From Heterohyrax brucei (lineage: Eukaryota; Chordata; Mammalia; Hyracoidea; Procaviidae), in assembly GCA_028571685.1 (NCBI GenBank), contig CM053140.1, positions 151,327,701 to 151,391,700 of the forward strand: DNA of 64,000 bases, read 5' to 3'. The notes below the pieces were generated by a model. The model was not told the origin of the DNA, searched no databases, and saw nothing but the letters and a program-made list of their open reading frames with translations. A program made the translations under genes and the position numbers. Shown here one piece after another: positions 45,777-57,965 of this stretch (within the stretch, counting starts at the first letter, position 1; each line of letters begins with the position of its first letter).

Positions 45777-47469
45777 GAAGAGATTACATAGCACTAGAAT
45801 GACACAAGATAAATAAATGCTACATGTGTTATAAGTGATAAGTAAATAAATAAGATAACATGAAATGATAAGGATTCATGAGTAACTACTTTTGATTGGA
45901 GGGCAGGAATGGACTCTGTGGAGGTGGCTTATCTGATATGAGCAACTCAGCTTTGCAAATCACCAAATGGTTTATCATTCTAAGGAAAGTAAAGGACCCA
46001 AAATGGGAAAAATTATGGATTATCCCAGCAACTTACAAGACAAGTATTGTAAGGGTTATAATTAAGTCTTAAATGAAGTAGTGAGGATATAATGAGGATA
46101 TTTGTTATACCTTGTAAGAGAAACTTGAAGAAAGGTTTCAGAAAAGAGGTGAACCCTGAATAGAACTTTTAATGATGAATGCAAGTCATAATTAAGTTAA
46201 AAATTGTTGTGTGGGATAAAGGATCTAGTTTTACTCTATAGGAGGGCAGCATTTGTCTTTAGCTGTAGAAAAATAACTGTTGGATTAATTAGGGTGCCTT
46301 GATTTGGGACTTCCAGGCTACACTGAGGATTTGTGCTAGAGTGGCAGCTAGCTAGAAACATATATCAGCTAGCTACAACAAGTATGATTTAGGAAGTAAC
46401 ATGTAGGACTGATTGATAAAAGTCATGAACACTGAAATTCAGAGTGCTGGCTAGGAGGTAAAACATGTGTTCTTGAGAGAGTCTCACATCCTTTGAAACA
46501 TGGTATTCTCTTATTTGGAACCTCCTGGACCTTTTCCTATGCATCTCTTAATCTTTATCCTATTGGGTATAATAAATATTTATTTATAAGTATAGTATAC
46601 TCTGTATGAGTTTTCTCTGATTCCAGCAAATTGTTAAAACCAAGGGGACACATAAACAAGCAGATCATAAAGTAAAGTCCTATGTACACTGGACTTGTGG
46701 TTGGCAACTTGAAGTGGTAGTGGAAAACCAGCCCCAAATTGGTAGCCTGAAAATGAGAAGGTTAGGACATCATTTGGACTCCACAAACCTGAGAGTGACA
46801 TCTGCCTATTTGTCAGTCTAAAGAATGGTTTCCTATTAACCTATTAGTTAAGATCTAGCTCCTGTCACCTAGAGTCAAAGAGATAAAGTGAGTGCAGCAG
46901 GGCAGCTAGTGAAGAAGATGGAGAAGAAGTACTGTGAGGACTGGATTAACTTCAACATTTGGGCAACTGGATTCATGCTGATTCTTACCACACAGGTTGT
47001 AACCATGATAAAGAGATTAAGCTGTGATGATGTCAACTAAAACAACAGAGTAAATACCCCCAGTTATCTATTCCTCCATAAAATCAATGAAAAAATATTT
47101 AAAAAAGTAAAAATTCAGACTTCTGGAAGTCAACAAAGGCTTGCAAACATCTGAGAGCATTTATCCAAGAAAAATGGTTAAATGTCAGTAAGAACAATTA
47201 ACTTCGTGACATTTTAACTTTCCTTTGCCTTATTCACCGTGTGGCATCACAGTGGCATCTTTGAAAAATGACAGCTCATATCCTCTGTATCAGAAGTAGC
47301 AGAATGAAGCCTTATTACCCCAAAACTATTCTTACTTAACCTTTCGGCTGGTTTCTTGGAAGACACCACTCTAAGGTCTTGGTCTTATTTGATATACACT
47401 GAGTACTAAAAATCTCTTATAAGGAAGATACTTGTTGAAAACTTTTAAAGGCAGGTATTATTATTATCA
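45777..47469. other. No gene seen
   Basis: 45790-45935 may belong to the same ancient unnamed repeat as 29580-29900 (GATAAGTAAATAAATAAGAT, then GGAATGGACTCTGTGGAGGT). The rest is unassigned. Confidence 0.4.
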
Positions 47470-47861
47470 TTTATTTTTTATTGCATTTTAAGTGAAAGCT
47501 TATAATTCAAGTCAGTTTATTATACAAAAATGTATACACACTTTGTTATGTGACTCTAGTTGCTTTCTCCATACTGTGGCAGCTCATTCCTTTCCTCCAC
47601 TCTTTATTTCCCAGGCTCATTCAATCAGGTCTTGTCTCCTTTGTCTTCTCATTTCAACTCCATACAGAAGCTGCTCAGTTAGTCTCCTGTATTTACTTAG
47701 GACAAGAAACACACTCTACCAGTGTCATTTTGTGTCTTATAGACAAATTCAGTCTTTGCATGAGGAGTTAACTTCCAGAATGGTTTCAGTTCAGGGCTAA
47801 CAGAGAGTTCAGTGGCCATGTCTTCCAGGAAACCTCTAGTCTGTCAAACCATAAAAATCTA
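47470..47861 (-). mobile_element. Minus-strand retroposon 3' end related to 22304-22974
   Basis: T-rich start (TTATTTTTTATTGC), GTGAAAGCTTATAATTCAAG, GTTATGTGACTCTAGTTGC and a far end TTCAGGGCTAACAGAGAGTTC. It shares its layout with 22304-22974 at moderate identity, so the two are different subfamilies. Inferred L1-type 3' UTR. Confidence 0.5.
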
Positions 47862-47907
47862 TTGGTCGAAATTGACTCAACAGGACCTGCAACAACAAGA
47901 ACAAGAC
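47862..47907 (+). mobile_element. Ultrashort AfroSINE/RTE 3' end, sense
   Basis: TGGTCGAAATTGACTCAACAG then GACCTGCAACAACAAGAACA matches the sense 3' end of AfroSINE/RTE with an (ACA)n tail. Nothing of the element upstream is present. Confidence 0.5.
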
Positions 47908-48442
47908 ACCCAAAACTAAAAAAGTATAATCAATACACAAGAAAAGATGTAGTCAATAGACACTGTCTCTTAGGAAGCCCAGATGCTAGACTCGCTATAA
48001 AAATAAATCAAATGGGGGGGCAGAGTCCAGATGGTGGACTAAATGCACATCTCCCTAAATCTCTCTGGAAACCAAGACCTGAAATGATAATTAAATGGAG
48101 CCTTCTGGACACCTAGTAGGCCCTGGGATGCAGCATAGGGCTGTTAATGTGGACTTCATACCACTAAATGCAAAACCTCCTCTCTTTCACTGACCCCACT
48201 CTTCACGAGCAGAGGCTTTCACAGACCGAAGGTAACTCACCATTTTGATTTTTTTCCTCTTCCATGGCCAGCGGGCAGAGCTAGGACTTGACTAGCTGCT
48301 GGTCTCGGATGCACTACTAGTGGGACCTGCAAGTGTAATTACCAGGTTCTGAGAGCCTGGCTTTGGACTCTATACACCTCAGTATCCCTGGCCTATTTTT
48401 CTGCCTCTGCCATGTGGTAGCCATACAGATGTACTTGTGCAG

Positions 48443-49045
48443 GATGGGATCTTGATCCACTGGGAAACAGAGAAGCCCAGACAGTGGCCCCAGCTGGGCT
48501 TTGCTCCTAGGCTGGGAGGTGGCACATGCCTGGGGGAGAGTGCTTTTCCATCATGGAGGCAGTGTTTTGCACAGTGTCACCTGGGGCTGGGGACCAGAGG
48601 CAGAAACTGTGGACTCTGGGCATTTTAGCACTTTTGGCCTTTCTTTCCACCAGGAGCGTGGTCCTGGCCAGCTGGCGAGCTTGTGAGAGATGCCATCTTC
48701 ATCCACTGGGAAACGAGTAAGCCCAGGCAGAGGCCCTGGTCAGATTTGGATACTAGGTTGGGAGGTGGCACCTGATGGGGCGAAAGTGCTTTTCTAGCAG
48801 GGAGGCAGTGTTTTGCATAATGTCACATGGGGCAGGGGCCCAGGGGTACAGGCTGTGGACTCTGGGCAGTGTGGCACTGTTGGCCTCTCTGCTGGGAGTT
48901 TGGGGATGGCTGGCTGTCAAGCTTGTGGGGTATGCCATCTTGTTTTGTTAAGAGGTGGAGTTTTCCATACAGAAGCCTGAGCTAGACCTAATTCCTGGGC
49001 TAGGAGGCAGTGCCTACGCCAAAGAGATCACTTTTCCAGCAAAAA
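48443..49045 (+). repeat. Tandem L1 5' UTR monomers, 2.4 units of about 245 bp
   Basis: Units begin at GATGGGATCTTGATCCACTG (48443), GATGCCATCTTCATCCACTG (48689) and the ATGCCATCTTG word (48932): periods 246 and 242 bp. Each has GGGAGGTGGCAC(A/C)TG, AAAGTGCTTTTC or GAGTGCTTTTCC, GAGGCAGTGTTTTGCA and GGACTCTGGGCA. The third is partial. Repeated promoter monomers are known in rodent L1; this resembles that arrangement. Confidence 0.8.
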
Positions 49046-49296
49046 ACCAGAAATCTACAAAGTATCAAATGCAGCTGGGGCCTGACAGCAGAGGCCAGCA
49101 GGCCAGTAGCCTTTCTGTATTTTGAACTGGTTTATAACACCTGGTGTTCAATATAGAGGTGCTTATGTGCCAGCTGGGAAGAGGGATGTACAGATTTGAA
49201 AACCTGATTGACTTTGGAAGTTGTCATTTTAAGACAGCCTAGAGAAACAACTGTGGTCCTTCTATACAGCATCTCTCCCTGCCTCTATTAACCAAC

Positions 49297-50227
49297 ATGA
49301 ATCCCCAAAAGCAACAAACTTTGGAGAAGACAGTAACCCGGAAATTACCCGTGGCATCAGAAGGCCCCCAGAAGAAACCACCTCAGAACTTCCCAAAGAA
49401 GCCTTTCTGAAACTGTCAGAAGGTGAATACAAAAAGATTACATAGAGAACCCTCCTAGAACTTATACAAAATGCAGCAGAGCAAAATGAAAAATTAAGCC
49501 AGCTGTTCGATCTGATGGAACATCAGTACTCAGAACTCCAACAGATCAAGAACAAAATCAAAGACATAGAAACTTCCATTCAAAGCCACGACAACAGAAT
49601 GCAACAAATGGGAAAGAGAGTCCTGATTTGGAAGACAGAGTTACTGACTCCAGCAGCTATGATGAGAAATTAGAAAAAAAAGAAACAAGAAAAATGAAGA
49701 AGCAAGAAGAGGCATCTGGGACTCCATTAAGAGGAACAATCTATGATTAATTGAGGTTCCTGAACAAGCAAGACACCTGAGAACACAGAGAGTATTGTTG
49801 CTGAGCATCTGACAGAAGAAATACAGATAACCAAGATATGTATCAAACACCACTCAATATAGGTTTCCATAAAAAGACTCCAAGACATATTCTAATCAAG
49901 CTTAACAAAACGAAACACAATCAGAAACTCTTAAATGGAGCAAGACTCAAAGCAAAGCTGACATTCAGAGGGAAACCCTGTAGGCTTTCATCAGATTTCT
50001 CAGCAGAGACGATGCTTGCACGGAGACAGTGGCATGACATATTTAAAGTCTTGAAGGAGAAGAACTGCCGACCAGCGATTATATATCCTGCAAAACTGTC
50101 TTTCAAATATGAAAATGAAATTAAGGCATTTGCAGATAAACAGAAACTCAGAGACTTTGTAAAAACAAAACCAAAGCTACAAGAAATACTGAAAGAATTT
50201 CTTGGCTTGGAAAAACAAAACCACTAA
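49297..50227 (+). pseudogene. L1 ORF1 pseudogene
   Basis: ATG at 49297 (MNPQKQQTLEKTVTRKLPVA). Coiled coil near 49515-49640 (MEHQYSELQQIKNKIKDIE), RRM and CTD to the stop at 50225-50227. The CTD frame 49838-50227 is open for 129 codons (RHILIKLNKTKHNQKLLNGA ... LSFKYENEIKAFADKQKLRD). Stops and shifts lie in the N-terminal half, for example TAG at 49444. Confidence 0.85.
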
Positions 50228-50626
50228 CTTTATATTTTAGAAGGACACATTATCTAGAATCCTATGTAGTAAGGGAAGGCTCCAATCACAATCAAAGCTA
50301 TACTAGTGAAAGAAATGATCTAGTGATCATATCATGTAAACTATGATATCATCATATTAAAAAGAGGGATGTACTACAGTCATTATAGTCCTTACAGATG
50401 GGCTGGTAGCAATCCAAATTGGGGTTATATATAGTTTAGTAAGCATGATCACAGGGGCGGCCATAAAGCACAATAAAAAAGCAACATACCGTATCAAGAA
50501 ATGTAATACAGGAGTCTCAACAACCACAAAACCAACCTTGAAAAAAGTGAAAAATCAACTCGCAAAGAAGGTCACAGAACAGATTAATAAGAACAACAGA
50601 GAAAACACAAAAAGAAATGTATCACA

Positions 50627-53600
50627 ATGGCAGCATTGAACACATATCTATCAATAATTACATTGAATGTGAATGGACTGAATGTTCCAGTAAAGAGACA
50701 TCGAGTGACATCTTGGATAAAAAAAATATGACCCATCTATATGTTGCCTACAAGAAACTCACGTTAGGCTTAAAGATAAGAACAAACTGAAAATTAAAGG
50801 ATGGAAGAATATATATCAAGCTAACAATCAACAAAGAAGAGCAGGTGTGGCAATTCCAATCTCAGATAAAAACAATTTCAATGTAAAATCCACCATTGTG
50901 CACAAAGATGGTCACTATTTATTGCTGAAAGTTTCAATGCACAAGCAGGACTTAACAATATTAAACATTTATGCATCTAATATTACAGCACCTAAACATG
51001 TAGAAGAAACACTGACTACTCTCAAAAAGGAGACAGATCACTCCACAATAACAGAAGGAGACTTCAACACTCCACTGTTAATATTGGACAGATAGTCTAG
51101 AAGAAAAGCTCAATAGAGAGAGACACAGAAGACCTTACTGTCACAACCAAGTAGACCTCATCGACATGTACAGAACTTTCTATCCATCAGCAGACAACTA
51201 CACCTTCTTCTCCAGTGCATGTGGAACATTCTCCAGAATAGACCGTGTGTTGGGACATGAAGCCATTCTCAACAAAATTTGTATCATTGAGTAAATGCAA
51301 AGAATCTTCTCAGATCATAAAGCCATAAAAGTCAAAATCAGAAAAAACATAAGGTGAAAGTGGAAGTCATGGAAACTGAATAACACCTTGCTCAAAAAAT
51401 CATGGGTCGTAGAAAAAATCAATGATGAAGTAAAGAAATTTATGGATTCCAGTGAGAAAGAAAACACTTCCTCCCAGAACCTATGAGATACAGCCAAAGC
51501 AGTGCTCAGAGGTCTGTTTATCTCCATAAATGCACCCATCTGGAAGAAAGAAAGAAATCAAATCAAAGAACCGACCCTACAGCTTGAACAAGTAGAGAGA
51601 AAACAACAGAGGAACCCCTCAAGCAACAGAAGAAATGAGATCCTAAAGATTAGAGCAGAACTAAATGAATTAGAGAACAGAAGAACAACTGAAAACATTG
51701 AAAAGACCAAAAGATGGTTTTTTGAAAAGATCAACTAAATTGACAAACCATTGGCTACACTTACTAAAGAAAAACAGGAAAGGAAACAAATAACTCAAAT
51801 AAGAAATGAGAGGGGAGTAGTCACCTCAGATCCAACAGAAATCAAAGTATTACAGCTGAATAATATGAAAGACTGTATTCTAAAAAGTTGGAAACCTAAA
51901 GGAAAGGGACAAATTCCCTTATTCATATTACCTACCAAAATTATTACAAGTTGAAGCAGAACAACTTAATAAACCCATGACAAAGGAAGAGATTAAAAAA
52001 GTCATCAAAAAACTGCCAAAAAAAAAAAAAAAAAAACCCAGGTCTAGATGGCTTCACCACAGTATTCTACCAAGCTTTTAGAGAAGAGTTATCTCCACTA
52101 CTACTAAGACTATTTCACAGTATAGAAAGGGATGGAATACTCCCAAATTCATTCTATGAAGCCAGCATAACCCTGATACCAAAGCCAGAGAAAGATCCAA
52201 CCAAGAAGGAGAACCACACACCGATACCACTCATGAATCTAGACGCAAAAATATTCAACAAAATTCTTGCCAACAAGATACAAACAACATATCAAATAAA
52301 TAATCCATCATGACCAAGCTGGATTCATACCAAGGATGAAAGGCTGGTTTAACATCAGAAAGACAAATAATGTGATCAACCACATAAAATATCACAAATG
52401 ACAAGAACCACCTGATCTTGTCTATTGATGCAAAAAAGGCATTTGATAAAGTCCAGCACCCATTCATGTTAAAAACTCTCAGCAAGATAGGAATAGATGG
52501 CCAATTCCTCAATGCAATAAGGGCCATTTATACAAATCAACTGCCTACGTCATCCAGAATGGAGAGAGACTGAAACAGTTTCCCTTGAGAACAGGAACTA
52601 AACAAGAATGCCAGCTCTCACCTCTTCTATTCAACATTGTACTAGAAGTTCTAGCCAGAGCAATTAGACAAGATCAAGAAATAAAGAGCATCTACATCAG
52701 CAAAGAAGAACTAAAAATCTCACTATTTGCTGTTGATATGATTGCATATTAGAGAATCCCAAAGAATCCATAAGGAAACTACTCAAACTGATAGAAGACT
52801 TCGGCAAAGTCTCAGGATACAAGATAAACTTAAGTAAATAAGTAGGATTTCTTTATACCAACAACGAGATTATTAAGGAAGAAATCACCAAGTCAATACC
52901 ACGTACAATAGCCCCTAAGAAGATAAAGTACCTAGGAATAAATTTAACCAGAGAAATAACAGAACTTTACAAAGAGAACTACAAACCCTTATTACAACAA
53001 ACTAAGAGAGAGTTACATAAATGAAGAAACCTACCCTGCTCATGGGTAGGAAGACTTAACATTGTGAAAATGTCTATTTTACCCAAAGCAAGCTACATAT
53101 ATAATCCAATCCCAATACAAGTTCCAGTGACATTTTTTAAAGAGATGGAGGAACAAATTTCTAACTTTGTCTGGAAAGGCAAAAAGCTCTGGATAAGTAA
53201 AGCATTACCAAAGAAGAAGAATACACTGGGAGGCCTCTCATTACCTGATCTTAGAATCTATTACACTGCCACAATAGTCAAAACAGCCTGGTACTGGTAC
53301 AAAAACAGACAGATAGATCAGTGGAACAGAATTGAGAACCCAGAGGTGACATCATCTGCCTATGAGCAGTTGATATTCAACAAAGGCCCTAAGATATTAA
53401 GCTGGGGTAAAAACAAACTCTTCAACAAATGGTGATGTCAAAGTTAGATATCCATCTGCACTAAATTAAAACAAGACCCATATCTTACACAGTATGCAAA
53501 AACCAACTCAAACTGGATAAAAGACCTAAATCTCAAATCTAAAATGATAAAACTCATCCATGAGAGAGTAGGAACAACAATGGAAAGTTTAATACACAAC

Positions 53601-54445
53601 ACAGACAGACTTCAAAATCGATCAAACAAACCTCAATCATCAGAAGGGAAAATAAATAGAAACTGCTAAGAATAAATCACTTTTGCTCATCCAAAGATTT
53701 TATTAATAAAATTAAAAGGCCACTTGCAGAACAGGAAAAAATATTTGGCAACTTTAAGTCACAATGACACCTGATCTCCATAATCTATAAGTCATTACAA
53801 AATATCAATAAGAAGAAGATAAGTCATCCAATTAAGCCATGGGTAAAGGAGATGAACAGACGCTTCTCTAAAGAGCAGATCCAAGCAGCCAAAAAGCAAA
53901 TGAGGACATGCTCACAATCATTAACTATTAAAGAAATTCAAAAAAACGACAATTGGAGACCATCTCACCTCAACAATGTTGGCCATGATCCAAAAAACGC
54001 AAAACAACAAATCCTGGAGAGGCTGTGGGGAGATTGGAACTTTCCTACACTGTTAGTGGGACTGCAAAATGGTGTGACCTCTTTGGAACGCAATATGGCA
54101 CTCCCTTAAACAAATGAGTACAGATGTAGCATTTGACTCAGTATTCCACTACTTGGAATATATCCTACAGAATCAAGGCCATTCACATGAACTGATACAT
54201 GCACATGAATCTTCATCACAGCACAGTCCACAATAGCAAAAAGATGGAACCAACCCAGATGCTCAACAACAGAGGAATGGACAGGTAAACTATGGTATAT
54301 ATACTCAATGGAACACTATGCAATTATAAAGAACAACGATAATAGCAGGAAACATCTCTTAACCTGGTTTCATCTGGAGAACATTATACTGAGTGAAAGT
54401 AGTCTGTGACAAATGGACAAATATTGTATGAAACCCCTAGAATAA
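50627..54445 (+). pseudogene. L1 ORF2 pseudogene, RT active site lost
   Basis: ATG 50627 (MAALNTYLSIITLNVNGLN). Endonuclease remnant includes EGDFNTPLL near 51055. A pure A-run of about 20 at 52017-52036 disrupts the RT fingers. The active site at 52726-52740 reads FAVDM in place of FADDM/T, so the first catalytic Asp is gone. The thumb region 53064-53435 is open for 123 codons ([20 protein letters not shown]). The C-terminal cysteine region at 53852-54109 is degraded. Confidence 0.88.
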
Positions 54446-55420
54446 GAACTTAAAAACAGACTCCTGTATAGAAGAAAAGACTCTTAAGACTGCAAGGGTG
54501 GGGAAGGAGGGAGGGTGAGGGGGGATGGTTTAGATTAGTTAGTAGAAATTTCGCTGGGTGAAATTGGTGACAGCACACATTAGAAAGAAGATGAATAATA
54601 ACTGGACTTCAACACAATTTGAGTACTCCCATCTTAACCCAATATTGCAAGGACAGAGCAGTTGGAGCAGGGGTCTAGGGACCATGCTCTCAGGTGAAAT
54701 CGAGGCCAATTGGCACAGCTAGCATTTTGCTAATGAGGGCTGTCTGCACCCCTCATTGATGAGCAGCATCTGGAGTCTTAAAAGCTGCCAAGCTGCCTTC
54801 TGAGGGTACAGTAAGTGGTCCCAACTCAACAGGAACAGATGATCACCAAGGACAAGAATGACATGGGGAAAAGAGAATCTAGAAGACAGAGGGACCCACA
54901 TGAGTGGGTCTCTACATTGACTCATGACCAGAAGAACCACATGGTGTCTGGCCACGACCAGTGATAGCCACGATGGAGCTCACAAAGTGGAGTCTCACTG
55001 GCAACAGGTGAATCAATAGGGATCCACCCTCAGATCTTCAATAAAAGACCACAACTGATGGTCCAGGTGCTTCAGAGTTTCCCTGGAAGCGCGGCCCCTG
55101 GCCCTGATGCTGCTGCTGTCCATAAATCATAATAAAGGTCAACTTTTCTGACAGCAATGAATTGGACATGGTGACACAGAGTGACCGTATCTTTTGGGAA
55201 TTTTACGGTTCTATGCATCTATAGGATGTCACCCTGCTGACTTCTTGCTGGAAGAAGGGGAGTGGGTGGAGAGGTGGGGATAAGAGACTGTTGGGAGGAT
55301 AGGACATGTATGGAGCAGAGAGGAGGGTGTGATGTCACTGCACAGGGAAAGCAGTGGGAGCTGCATATAGGTGAACATGCAAATTTATATAGGAATGTAC
55401 ATTTTCATTCAATCATAATA
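54446..55420 (+). other. L1 3' UTR with G-rich tract
   Basis: Same 3' UTR type as 20090-21066. A G-rich tract at 54496-54524 (GGGTGGGG, GGAGGGAGGG, GAGGGGGG) could form a quadruplex. Confidence 0.75.
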
Positions 55421-55739
55421 AATAAATAAATAATCAAACATTTAAATATATTTAAAAGCTAAAACAAAATACAAGCAAAAATATGAAAACAATGTGTTAT
55501 CAAATACAGAATATCAAGCAAAGGACAAACATAATAGTGTTGAAAGAGTACAACTCAAATTAAAAAAAAAAAAAAAAAAATGTACCAGAGTGATTCCAGC
55601 AGTTCTAAAAAGGCAAGCGCAAAAATCTTCAAACTTCAAGATGTATAAATTGGAATTATCCTTTAAGGAAAATGAACTGGGAGAGCCTCTAAAACCTATT
55701 AGAACACCACTGAGCACACCAATATATTTGTATGCATGA

Positions 55740-57010
55740 TAAAAGTCTTAGAAATAGAGAAGTGCACAAAAGTTCAGAATAAAGATTTTAACAAGTAGTG
55801 GGTAAATTCCTAATTGATGAAAAATGCTATCTACACACACAGCTCCCAAATCCAAGTAAGACAAACTCAAAGAAGCCCATACCTAGAAATACCTTAATAA
55901 AACTGCTGAAAGTCAAAAAATAGAGAGAATCATGAAAGTAGCAAGAAGGGAATCATCATATACAACAGAATGTCAATGTAAATAACAGCTGATATCATAT
56001 CAAATACTATGAAGGTATGAATGCAGTAGTATGACATTCAAAGTACTGAAAAAGAAGAAAAACACACAAAAAAACTGATAATAATTCTATTTCTAGCAAA
56101 AGAAACTTTAAATTTGAAAATTAAATTATTTCCAGATAAACAGCTTACTAAAATGTGTTGACAACTAACCAGATTTACAAGAAAAACTAAAGAAAATTCT
56201 TCATAATGAAATGAAAAGACTAAAAAATAACTCAAATTCCCATGAGAAAATAAAGAATAACTGCATTAGAAAATATAAAAGGTAACATGAATACGTATTT
56301 TTTCTTACTAACTGTATGTTCTGTCTGATTTAAAATACAACTGCATTAAGTAATGATTATAATTCTATATTGGGAGCACAGTGCACACTGTTGTAATTTG
56401 CAATGGTAGGAAAGTAGAGTACAAAGCTATATGGAAGCAAAGTTTTATACACTATTGATGGTATTTACGTGCATATATAATATAAATTAAGATTTTAACA
56501 TTAATCCTCACTAAGAAAATAAATAAAAAAGATGTAACAAAAGAAAGGGAATTAAAATACCACACTAGAAAATATCCATTTAGTACAAAATAAGATAGAA
56601 AAAAAGAGAGTGAGAGGGAAAAAAGTATAACGAACGAAAAACAGCAAAATGGCAGATATAAATCCCACTATAGTTTGTTGAATGATATCTCCCCAAAGAA
56701 TGACCACCAACATCTCAGAATGTATAGTTCTGTGATTTGAAAATTTAAGTCCATGTAAAAACATGAATACAGGTGTTTATAGAAGCTTTATTTATATTTG
56801 CTAAAAATTAGAAACAACCAAGATGTCCTTCAATAGGTTAATACATAAATAAGCTATGGTATGTCCATACAATGGAGTATTAATTAGTGATTAAAAGAAA
56901 TGAGCTATCCAAGTACAAAATGCCATGGAGAAACCTGAAATGCATATTATTAGCTTAAATAAGTTAGCCTGAAAAATCAACATACTATATGATTTCAACT
57001 ATGTAATACG
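55740..57010 (+). mobile_element. Ancient L1 fragments (L1M-like), sense
   Basis: 55850-56240 reads as a decayed ORF1 C-terminal region (AAAACTGCTGAAAGTCAAAA, GTACTGAAAAAGAAG, TTTCCAGATAAACAGC). 56770-57010 is a typical old L1 3' end (AGAAGCTTTATTTATATTTG, GATGTCCTTCAATAGGTTAA, CCATACAATGGAGTATTAAT, ACTATATGATTTCAACTATG). The intervening ~500 bp is diverged. Much older than the three full-length L1s. Confidence 0.7.
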
Positions 57011-57759
57011 TGAAAAAGGCAAATCTGTGTCAATAGGATAAAACCTATTTTTGTCTGAAATTTTCTCCTTTGTGCTTTTTTCATTAATTTCTATTTTAAA
57101 ACTTTACATTAAAATGGTATTTTATTATTATTATTACTGGGATTTGGGGCACCACTTTAAAATCCAGGACCATGATGAGTAGTTCATTCAAGTGACCCTA
57201 GTCTCAGTTCTTTTTTGGATCCTGGAATATCTGTATTCTCAGTGAGTAATCATTACAAAATGTAACATTTGTTAGCATCTTTATAGTCCTTGTAAGAGAG
57301 AGCCTAGAGATCATTTTGGCATCTATGTCTGTTTACTTATTGGACAACTGAAGTTTTTAAGAAAGCAGAGTATTTGAACTGGTGGAGATGCTAGAGCAGA
57401 ACATTTCACATCAGGCCAAGTGACGTTATTCACAAACCCTGTGCCCAATGGAAGTATACTTTAGTTTGAAAGCTGTAATTTCTCTTAGTGTGTATGTATT
57501 TGTTGTGTTATGATCATTCTGTTTAAGGTGAAATATTTATAAATGCAAATGGTCGCCACCATTATATTCTCAGACATTTGTGTTGCCAGTTTAATTCAAA
57601 ATTCTATTTTCTATAACTCTATTTTGACTAGCTTTAGGTTTAGAGGAGATTTATATCTACAAAAAGACCTTCCAAATGTGGTGAAAGTAAATACAGTATT
57701 TTTTCCTAGTACAAATATACATTCTAGAGTGATGGTATATGAGTAAAAATGCTCAGAAA
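57011..57759. other. No feature recognised
   Basis: About 750 bp without a nameable repeat or gene; an (ATT)n stretch is at 57122-57136. Confidence 0.4.
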
Positions 57760-57965
57760 GGAGCCCTGGTGGTACAATGATTAAGCCTGAACTGCTAACC
57801 AAAAGGTTGGCAGTTCCAAAGTATCAGTTGTTCTGTATTAGACAGATACAGCAGCCTGTTTGCTGAAAGATTTACAGCTTTGGAAACTCTGTGGGGTTGC
57901 TCTACTCTGTTCTCTGTGGTCACTATGTATTGTAATTGGCTCAATGGCAATGAGTATTTTGGTAA
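57760..57965 (+). mobile_element. AfroSINE, longer variant, sense
   Basis: Head GGAGCCCTGGTGGTACAATG, then AACCAAAAGGTTGGCAGTTCC (B-box region), an extra segment (CAGCCTGTTTGCTGAAAGAT), core TTGGAAACTCTGTGGGGTTG and 3' end GTAATTGGCTCAATGGCAATG. The extra segment marks the same longer subfamily as 8000-8185. Confidence 0.88.

Larger units (their letters stand above)
48013..55428 (+). mobile_element. Full-length L1 with repeated 5' UTR units
   Basis: About 7.4 kb. 5' end GGGGGGGCAGAGTCCAGATGG; ORF1 49297-50227; ORF2 50627-54445; 3' UTR to GAATGTACATTTTCATTC and an (AAAT)n tail. A candidate target-site duplication is AATAAATCAAAT just before the element versus AATAATCAAACAT just after it, imperfect. 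All coding parts are damaged. Confidence 0.93.

Noticed and set aside
57760..57965. Possible tRNA gene from A- and B-box-like words
   Set aside because: The sequence is an AfroSINE head derived from tRNA, with no cloverleaf and a SINE body attached.
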